The notes below the pieces were generated by a model. That model searched no databases. It was not told the origin of the DNA and saw nothing but the letters and a program-made list of their open reading frames with translations. Below, in pieces: positions 55,719-64,000 of a DNA stretch of 64,000 bases. Each line of letters begins with the position of its first letter. Positions within the stretch are counted from its first letter, which is position 1. Origin of the DNA: Clavaria fumosa. Lineage: Eukaryota > Basidiomycota > Agaricomycetes > Agaricales > Clavariaceae. The position numbers and the translations under genes were made by a program. The stretch spans positions 3,224,001 to 3,288,000 of the forward strand of contig OX637800.1 in the NCBI GenBank assembly GCA_951802425.1, read 5' to 3'.

Positions 55719-56578
55719 ATGTTGCCAAAACAAGGCTCATCGAGCCTCGGGCTCCAGCTCCTCGCGATGTTTGAGGGTACTCCCAAGGCAAAAAGTATCG
55801 ACATCAACTCGGACAAGTATATCTCGTCCACCAGAGGCGCGACGATGAATCGCTCCGTGGCCACCGTGCAACAACAGCAGCGGAGGCAGGCACAGCTTAT
55901 CGCGGCTTTCCCATCGCCAGTGATCGAGTACCAATTCGCGCGAGACTTCTGGGGGTCAGTACGTGCGCATGTGGCACGAGTGCAAACCGCGTTCGCAGTG
56001 CCGTCACAGGTGGGCAGCCCACCCCCCAACTTTGGCGGGACGTTCTCGCAATGCCTTGGGTTGCACAGTCTGCCGCACCTTGCGCGCATGCGGTGGTTCA
56101 TCAAGGAACTCAGGATGTGTGATATGGACTTGTCTGTTCTCTCCTACAAGTGTTAATCTGGTCACTAATCCTCCCCCCTGTGATGCACAGCTCGAAGGAA
56201 GCAGTGCAGTCCTCGTCGATTCAAACAGGCGAGACGCGTGTGTTCACGTGCCAGTGCTTACGAGGAGATGGGCAGGCGGACAACCTAACGAGCAGGATCT
56301 GCAAGGGCGTTGTATCCGTCGCGGTGATGAGCGACACGCGCAACCCGTCCGTCGCGGGACAGAGTGTATCCCTCATTGTGTGGCATCCGACGTATACCCT
56401 ACCTGGAGTTGTAGTTCCTTGGCCTGGCGCAACGCCTCTCACTGCCCCTACGACTGCTCGTGTTCAGGCTCCTCACCACATTATCGCTCCCGCTCCTGCC
56501 CGGGTCCCTGTCATCGCCCCTACTACTACTCCCACCCCCACCACCTCAGGTCCATCGTCGATGCCTCCCCAGTCATGA
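55719..56578 (+). CDS. Hypothetical two-exon protein with Pro/Thr-rich tail
   Basis: Exons 55719-56116 and 56191-56578, joined across a GT...AG intron of 74 bases in phase, give 261 residues. The first exon has a Gln-run (QQQQRRQAQ) and a predicted folded part (PVIEYQFARDFWGSVRAHV). The second has TGETRVFTCQC and ends in a Pro/Thr/Ala-rich disordered tail. I recognise no domain. An in-frame ATG at 55767 (MFEGTPKAKS) is an alternative start. Codon use and CpG content are host-like. Confidence 0.45.
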
Positions 56579-57390
56579 TCTCCGCAAGAGCCGCGTTCCT
56601 AGTTCCAAAGAGTAACAATCCACAGAATATAATCATAGTAGAAGTGCTCAAAATGTCCGTTCCTCCTTCATGGTACAGTGGCACTTTTCTCATCTCCAGT
56701 CTTATGCGCTCATGTTTTCATGAAGTCTCATCCGGAGTCCCTGTATGTAATGTACTCCAAACAAACACATTGCTGTTTAACTTTAGTCAATTCGTCGGTC
56801 TGGGCTGGCGCTAAAGGAACTCCGGTCTGAGCACCTCCACCACGTTTCGGCCGGCTCGAATGCATGTGCTTGGCGGGATGAGACAAGAGTCCCCTCCCAC
56901 CGACTTACCCACATTCCCGCTGGGTGAGCACTCGCACAGCAACCGCGTTTACACTCAGTTACACATTCATTGTAGTGGCTGCGTCGCATATACCCACCCA
57001 CCTCTGCCTTGTATTTACCTACGGTTTTCTCTGTCAAATATATAGGGCTCCTTCGCACAAGGCAACAGGAGTCGCTTACGACTTATCACACATCAGTTGT
57101 CAGAACTTGGACAATTTAACAATAGATTCAACTTTCACGCTGGGACTCGACTGGTCTGTACATGGCATGACGGGGACACGCAGCGGGCCGTGCCCCCTAT
57201 TGAACATTTCATCTTATCAAAATATCCTACGAAGCAAAAATTCTACTTCGACTCGTTCCTAACACTCGGGGTGCCCCGATAAGGTTCGGGGCCGACCGAT
57301 CGACAAATGGGTTCATGTGAGACGAAAATGAGCGACACTGCCTCATGCAACTTAAAACGAATCATAACGAATCATAACGCGCGCGTGAAA
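56579..57390. other. Intergenic region without a supported gene
   Basis: No open frame here has conserved-looking text. Sequence composition is ordinary, and no repeat or RNA gene was noticed. Confidence 0.5.
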
Positions 57391-57527
57391 TGAGTGGTCC
57401 GAAGGAGAAACGGAAAGCGGAAAGCGGTAGGGGCCCAGGGCCCTATGGCGGTATGACTGCGAATATACCACGTTCAAGAGGGTTGTTTGCGGATGAGGTA
57501 GAGGACATACGTTGGGTAAAAGACCCA

Positions 57528-57725
57528 TCACTGGATGGCACACCAATAGCCCGGCCGCCAACTGGGATTCTTCTCGTGGTCATGAGGGACGGAGGCCTCG
57601 AGTTCGGCCAGAGCGGAGGAGGCCAGTGAAAGGAAGGAATGGTCCTCCGGGGAGGGCTGGGATGCATGCAGATGGGTCATGATTTGGAAAAGCGAAGAAG
57701 TGGATAAAGTGGAAAGAGCGTCCAT
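57528..57725 (-). CDS. Possible short exon divergent from Dicer
   Basis: The minus-strand frame MDALSTLSTSSLFQIMTHLH to GYWCAIQ is open and protein-like for about 65 codons. Downstream pieces (57440-57530, SDGSFTQRMSSTSSANNP) could be another exon. No family is recognised and no clean splice was fixed. Its ATG lies about 250 bp from the Dicer start, head to head. Treat as tentative. Confidence 0.25.
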   Translation of the reverse strand: MDALSTLSTSSLFQIMTHLHASQPSPEDHSFLSLASSALAELEASVPHDHEKNPSWRPGYWCAIQ

Positions 57726-57973
57726 CGTGCCAGTCGATTCGTGCAGTGCGCAGCTGTTAATGGCGATCAGCACAAAAAGAGAGGTGGATGGCTGTTGGAC
57801 TGAGAAGGAAGGAAAAAGTCCAAACACGCTGAAAGAGATGGTGGGTGAGGAGAGAAAGCACAGCTTGCTTTTCACGGGCATTCTTATACTCGGCGCTGAG
57901 TCAGCATGAAGGTTTCCTTAGTCAGCGATCATCAACACGGCAAGCACAGCACGTGGGGCTCAATTAGCACTCG

Positions 57974-60900
57974 ATGGACATTGCCCACTACACATTTTCG
58001 ACCCATAGCCTGGCGATGGGGCATACGACAAGAGGGTATCAGCAGGAGATGCTCGATGAAAGTTTGAAACGCAATATCGTAATTGCTATGGACACTGGCT
58101 CTGGGAAGACACACATAGCTCTACTGCGGATGAAGATCGAAACTGAACAATCGCCCTTAGCTAAGGTGTGTACACAATTTGTATAACGACTGTAACTTCT
58201 CACCTTCTGGATCAGATTTCGTGGTTTCTCGCACCAACAGTGACGTTGTGCGAACAGCAACACAGAGTGATTGCGGATACCCTGCCAGTGCCCGTTGGCC
58301 TCATAACCAGTGCTCTGGAGCCTAACCAGTGGACAGACAATTCAATTTGGAATAGGATTCTCGGTGAATACCGCATCCTTGTGTCCACGCCGCAGGTTTT
58401 ATTGGATGCTTTGCGGCATGGGTACGTGAATCTAGGGCAGGATATCGGACTCCTGGTATTCGACGAGGCACACCACGCCGTGGACAGACATCCGTATAAT
58501 CTCATAATGTCCGAATTTTACTTTCCTATATCCCCCGCAGAAGCCGTTGACCGCAACACTGCGCAACGCTGCCGCCCATTTGTGCTGGGTTTGACGGCAA
58601 GCCCGATGTTTGGCGGCAATGTCGAGCAAGCGTTCAAGTTCGTATGCAAGAGAATTCTGTCCTGGTCATGCGTCACTAATCGCTCACTGCCTCAGAGCTC
58701 TTGAGCGAAATCTTGATTGCACGATTTCTGCACCGTTCGTCTGCCATGATGAGTTGGAGTCCTATGTCTCAAAACCTGTCTTGAAATTTGTCCTACACGC
58801 AAGCGGAGATCACGACATTGGAACACGGCTTCCGGACAATCTCTACGCCCTCAAGACTGTGCTCAGAACCCTTGACATCAATGATGACCCATACGTCATC
58901 TCTTTGCGTCGCAAGCTTGCCATCCTCTCACGTGGGTCCGACGAGTGGCGCAGAGTTGACCAGTTACTCTCGAAAGTCGTACTGAATCAAGGCTCACACA
59001 CTCATAGAGCACTCAGACAATTCGAGAGAGCTGCAGAAGTCATTTGCTTCGACGTTGGCGTTTGGGCAGCGAACTGGTACATCGAATCAGTCGTCGAAGG
59101 TATTCGGAATCCTAGCCCGACTCGTCTTTCTGCTTGGAGCGCCGATGAAAGGACTTACCTGCTTCGAATCATCAACCAAATCGAGCTTATGCCTGAATCA
59201 TATGATGCAACCAATATTTCAAGCGGCATATCTGACAAGACAGATGCATTAATTCAATGTCTTCAGACAGAGAAGACGGCCGCAGATGCCGAAGGCGAGA
59301 CCTTCAATTGTTTACTCTTTGTTGCCCGTCGCGATACCGTTGTCGCCCTCGCTGCTGTCTTGTCCCGTCACCCAGAGACTGCAGACTTATTCAATGTTGG
59401 CTGCCTGTTTGGGGCATCTGATTCTTCTTATCGTCAGTCTTTGTTCGAGTCCTCGCTTGGACTCCACAAGAAATCTCATGCAGATGCTCTGCGAGACTTC
59501 CGCCTGGGCAAGAAATCTGTATTGGTATCCACTGCCGTTGCAGAGGAAGGATTGGATATTCCATCCTGCGGATGCGTCGTCCGCTGGGACCCACCAAGTA
59601 ATATGGTCAGCTGGATGCAGAGTCGCGGAAGGGCAAGGCGCAAGCGCAGCACCTTCATACTTATGTTCGATACACTTCCTGCCTGTCAGGCTTCTATTTC
59701 GGTATGGCAAACCCTCGAAAAAGAAATGGTTATCCGCTACAGCGAGGCGAAAAACACTGGACAAGAAGCACCATCTACGGCAGCCGAGAGAGACCCTCTT
59801 TGCTTCTGTGTTCAAGAAACTGGGTATTTCTCTTCTATGATCAAGTTTCTGTATGATCAATTGATGAGTGTTTGTAGTGCTCTTCTAACCCTGGATTCTG
59901 CAGTGGGACATCTTGCTCATTTCTGCGCCTCGATAAGCGATGCCCCGCATCGCATTTGTCATCCAATATATCAAATCGACCCGCCAGATTTTCCTGATAC
60001 CTGGCACTCACAAGAGAATGTGGCATCGGGCGATCCACCCCTTTACGAAGGGCCATGGGGATGTAGCGTCACATTACCCCGGATCCTTGATCAACATTTG
60101 CGGAGGTTCACCACACCACGGGAGCATCGCACAAAGTATTATGCTCGCCAGCATGCTGCTTTCAATGCATACCGGGGTTTATATGATGCAGGCTTACTTA
60201 ACCAGCACCTTCTCCCCCTTTTCGCACATGGTGGGCCAGAGTTGGATGAAGAAGTTAAGGAGCTTCTGAAGGACATTGAGAAACGTCACAGCACTGCTGG
60301 AGTCAGTCAACAGATCAACCCTTGGAGTCCGGATGAGGGTCAAAATACCTGGTATGCTGCAGAGCTTTCAGTTGACGGTCTGCCTTCCTTGCGAATGTTC
60401 ACGCGATCACGTCCGATCCATCTCGCCGAGGCCGATTTTCCAATTCTGCACCATCCAGGATATGGGCCTTTGACGGCTCACTTCAGGGCAATTGATAATG
60501 TTCACCTTTCGCAACAATGCATAGCAAATGCGCGCGAGTATACCCGTCGACTATTCTGGATACATCATGGTGGTCGTATGAAATGGGAGAATGTTGATTT
60601 TGCATACCTGTTCCTCCCTTCAGATGACGTTGATGACAGTCATTGGGAAGCCCGTCGACTTTGGTCTCATGGGCTACATCTCCGCAGTGAACGACTCACC
60701 CCTTTCACTTGGTTGTTTGCAAACGCCCAAGAATATGGATGCACCCACTCTTGGCCCGAAGATTTCACCTCTGTCAGTTTTGATGGTGGCCCGTTCGGAA
60801 GAAAACAGTTTCGCTTTCTCCGATGGCGGTTCGAAGTGATATCCCCAGAGCAAGAAGACATGGTCCGGAAACAGCACAGGCGGGGGCGCGATAACCCAGA

Positions 60901-62542
60901 TGTCCGATATCCCTTGCTCGAAGTTGAACCACTAAATCATCTCAAGGACTTTCTCAAGCCTTCCTCACCACCAGATCTGAAGAGGCTTTTCCTTCTACCT
61001 CAATACTGCATTATCCACCTGATGTCCTCTGATGACATTGGGTTCGCCACCTTGCTTCCGTCTATCCTTCGATCTCTGGCTATTTCGACGACTGTCATTT
61101 CCTTTCGTGATATGCTCTTTGCCAAAAGCTCGTTGTCTCAGATTCCACTCAACTTGCTCATAGAAGCAATGACAGCTCCCAGCTCCCAGTCATGCATGAA
61201 TTATCAAAGGCTGGAGTCTCTCGGTGATGCGGTGTTGAAGTTGATCACTTCGCTAAACTTGCTGTGTGAGCATCCTCAATGGCCTGAAGGATACTTGAGC
61301 AAAGCAAAAGATCACATTGTCTCTAATGCACGACTGGCAAAGAATGCTATCAATCACAAACTGTATCGCTGGATAATCAGAGATAGGCATAATCCGAGGA
61401 AATGGAGACCACTCTATCTCGCATCGAGCCTTGGACCAGATCCCACACATCCCTCTCAGCATTTTGAAACAACTAGGCCCAGGAGCACTGCTTCGCATGA
61501 CCAGCTATCCACAAAGATATTAGCAGATGTGGTTGAAAGCCTCATTGGAGCTGCATACCTGTTCGGTGGTTTTGACCTCGCGATTGAAACTGCTGAATTA
61601 TTTGATCACACACTCTCATGGCAGAAAATGCATATTCGGATTGGGACAATACTGGCACATCATATGGGCAATGCCCTTTGTCCATATCGACTCAATAATG
61701 TCGAGAGCATGTTGAGCTATCAATTCCACCACAAACCACTTCTTATCGAAGCCTGCACCCATGCCACTCATCAATGTGATTCTGTCACCCCATCCTACGA
61801 GCGCCTGGAATTCCTCGGGGATGCTGTGTTGGATCTCATAGTAATAGAGTATCTTTATCACACACCGGGCAAGAACTACAGCCCGGGGCACATACATATG
61901 CGCAAAATCGCGGTTGTTAATGCGCAATTTCTCTCATTCATTTGCCTGCGGTGCTTTCTGGATATCAACACATCTATGCCACGGCCAGGCGATCTCGTTC
62001 TGGAAGCTCGTACACAGCGGGTGTATCTGTGGCAATGTCTTCTCCATGCCAGCTCGGCAATTCTTGACGCGCAGAGCTTCACACTCGGACAGTTCAGAAA
62101 ATTCCAGGCAGAGATTGAGAATGCACTGCGCAGCGGTACTATCTTTCCCTGGGCAGCTTTGGCACGTCTCCAGGCTCCGAAGATTTTCAGCGATATGGTG
62201 GAAAGCTTATTAGGAGCGGTATTTCTCGATTCTGGAGGGAACCGGGATGTGGTTCGTGAGGTTTTGCGAACTCTGGGAATCCTGCCAATCTTGGAGCGCC
62301 TAGTCAGGGATGATGTGGATGTGCTTCATCCTGTCACTCGTATGTCGAACTGGGCAAGCAAGCGAAGCAAGAAGGTGGAATATGTGGTGGAGAAGCAGGG
62401 AGGGAAGATTTCATGTAGAGTATTGTGTGATGGAGAAGAAGTCATCCACTTCACAGAAGATTATAGAGGCAAGACAAGCGAACGAGACGTGAAGTTACAA
62501 GCTGCGGAAGATGCTTTCAGACTTCTTCAAGAAGTCCTGTGA
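57974..62542 (+). CDS. dcl: Dicer-like endoribonuclease
   Basis: Exons 57974-58165, 58216-58637 and 58696-62542 give 1486 residues. The DExD/H helicase has GSGKT (residues 42-46), DEAH (147-150), LTASP, then the C-lobe with STAVAEEGLDIPS and QSRGRARR (about 513-520). A Dicer dimerisation region (DUF283) follows at about 600-710. RNase IIIa carries RLESLGDAVLK near 1041 and DVVESLIGAAYL near 1149. RNase IIIb carries RLEFLGDAVLD near 1239 and DMVESLLGAVFLDSGG near 1370. The acidic residues needed in both domains are present. The last 65 residues look like a dsRNA-binding domain (ISCRVLCDGEEV). It cuts double-stranded RNA into small RNAs for silencing. No clear PAZ domain was seen between 740 and 970. 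It is convergent with URC1. Confidence 0.95.
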
Positions 62543-62679
62543 AGATCAGGGGTCAGTTCTCACGCAATTGTCACCTTGCAGTCACATTGAAAATTCATAT
62601 ACTTGTATAGATTTTGCTATCGTAACGGGGGGAGATCATTTGTGCCCCGAGTGAGCCATACAATACATCAGGCTGATCC

Positions 62680-64000
62680 TCAATGATCAGTTTCCTCCCA
62701 TGTTCTTCCAATCGTCTTGACCAGGTCAGCTTCTGTGATGACATTTCCCGTAGTGAAGTAACCGGCGGCGATCTTGGCCTTCAATTCGACTTGAGAATCA
62801 GGTGGAATGAGCTGTTCTACATGCATGATGCTACATGAGCTCAATGGTAGTGATTTCAGATAATCAGATATTTACCTGGTATATCATAACGTTTGAGGAT
62901 GGGAATTCCGGAGTCGACAATGGCATTGTATTTCCTGCAAAATCAGAGAGTAATGAAATACTTATACTAAGAGTCTGTTACGACGTACATGTCGCTCATG
63001 GAGACCATATTATCAATCTTCTGAATGCCTAACCAATGTAAGACGTCAGGCATCAAAGCTTGGAAACGCATGTCTTTGACTCCAGCAATGAGCTCAGTAG
63101 ATTTAAAATACTTGTCAGCTGTATCCCCGCCACGTTTGCGGAGATTGTACACGAGGTACCTGTAAAGAGAGGAAAGCGCCAGCGCCGACGAAGCACCGGA
63201 GGAACTCACTTCGTCACTTCACCGAGAGCGCGGCCTTCCTTGCGGAAGTACACCACAACCCCAACGCCGCCGCGCTGGGCGCATCTGATGCATTCTTCGA
63301 TGGCATAGATGAGATATGGCTTGCAGGTACAGATATCGGAACCAAACACATCAGACCCGTTACCTATATCCATGAATTGATCCAGCACGAAGAAGTAATG
63401 TGTATCAACAGCTTACATTCATCATGGACACGGAGAGTTAACTCTTTCGACTTCTCAGAGAGGTAAGACGGTGGCCCAACTGGAAAATAATCAATAAGAA
63501 GGGGATACGACCAGTCGATGTTTCCACTCACAGATATACACGGTGAGATTGCCAATGGGTGGCAGAAAGACTTGAATATCTGGCCTTGTAATGAGTTCAG
63601 GATACATTCCTCCTGTTTCTTCAAACAACGCGCGGCGCAACAGGCTCTCAGAACTTCGCATAAAGGTCAAATATGAAGCAGAACTTCAATATATAAGATG
63701 CTCACATTCCGAAGCGCCTGGCAATACCGGGCAGGTACCAAACCGGGTCGACGGCAGCTTTACTAACATTGATCTCAACTCCTGGGTAAGCGTCGCAGGC
63801 AGATCCATCCGCGTTGATCAACGGTTGACTTTGTAGAACAATCTTCCCGTCAATGTCGATATGCCCCTTCCTTGCGCTCTCATCAATCTCTGACAGTTTA
63901 ATGTGGGCCTTCGTCACGGCAATGCTAGGCCTGATGTCCAGGCCGTCCTCTTCTGCTTCCTTCTTAAACGCTTGAGGAACAAGATGACCCCAGGGATCGA
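62680..64000 (-). CDS. URC1: URC1, GTP cyclohydrolase II-like uracil catabolism protein (5' end beyond window)
   Basis: Seven exons are visible: >64000-63706, 63653-63532, 63479-63417, 63363-63210, 63159-62989, 62934-62876 and 62816-62680. All join in phase. Family words run in order: DPWGHLVPQAFKKE, AVDPVWYLPGIARRFG, EETGGMYPELITRPDIQVF, LTLRVHDECNGSDVFGSDIC (the Cys-rich metal site with CTC), YFRKEGRALGEVTKYLVYN, KDMRFQALMPDVLHWLGI and the end AGYFTTGN...LVKTIGRTWEETDH. The family is homologous to GTP cyclohydrolase II but serves the fungal URC pathway that uses uracil as nitrogen source. The N-terminal exons lie to the right of the window. The stop is 137 bp from that of Dicer. Confidence 0.93.

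Overview
The window reads as nuclear DNA of a filamentous basidiomycete, probably an agaricomycete. The host genes carry many introns of about 47-70 bases, and there are chromodomain-bearing Ty3/gypsy elements, a Plavaka-type transposase, a Dicer and a TmpA-like membrane oxidoreductase. No tool was run. Splice models were built by hand and checked only for phase and family consensus.

Positions 1-20.4 kb are a nest of mobile elements. An outer Ty3/gypsy chromovirus (A, 407-20401, TSD TGCTC) has its gag split by a second chromovirus (B, 1639-13562, TSD GCTCA). The 3' LTR of B is split in turn by a 1.16-kb non-autonomous DNA element (H, 12009-13164). A and B both have a primer-binding site that complements their own predicted transcript start, as in Tf1/sushi self-priming. 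Both also carry an extra gene on the opposite strand between pol and the 3' LTR. In B that gene models as six exons in consistent phase and encodes an exact Zn2Cys6 cysteine spacing followed by coiled coil. Most coding damage in A and B is CGA-to-TGA or another CpG transition.

Positions 20.4-28.7 kb hold an apparently intact TmpA-like gene (22243-24550, minus) between gene-poor stretches. Positions 28.7-37.15 kb are a Ty1/copia 5' half (D) split by a third self-priming chromovirus (C, 30125-36723, TSD ATATC). Positions about 37.15-42.94 kb are a Plavaka transposon whose transposase is split by a 2.58-kb foldback element (38189-40771). The end of another copy of that foldback family lies at 1-319. 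Positions 43-47.6 kb mix a minisatellite, a tRNA-like sequence, an unknown ORF, a GC-rich block, a kinesin fragment with introns and a degenerate Crinkler-type header fragment.

Positions 48.1-64 kb are mostly host genes: the splicing factor PRP6/Prp1 (minus) head to head with the tRNA methyltransferase TRM10 (plus), a small single-pass membrane protein, an oligopeptide-transporter pseudogene, several unknown small genes, a 1486-residue Dicer, and the 3' part of URC1, a GTP-cyclohydrolase-II-like uracil catabolism gene that runs off the right edge. A Dicer lies about 15 kb from the repeat cluster, and the old elements there show CpG decay. RNA silencing and DNA methylation therefore both plausibly act on this region, but the sequence cannot prove it.
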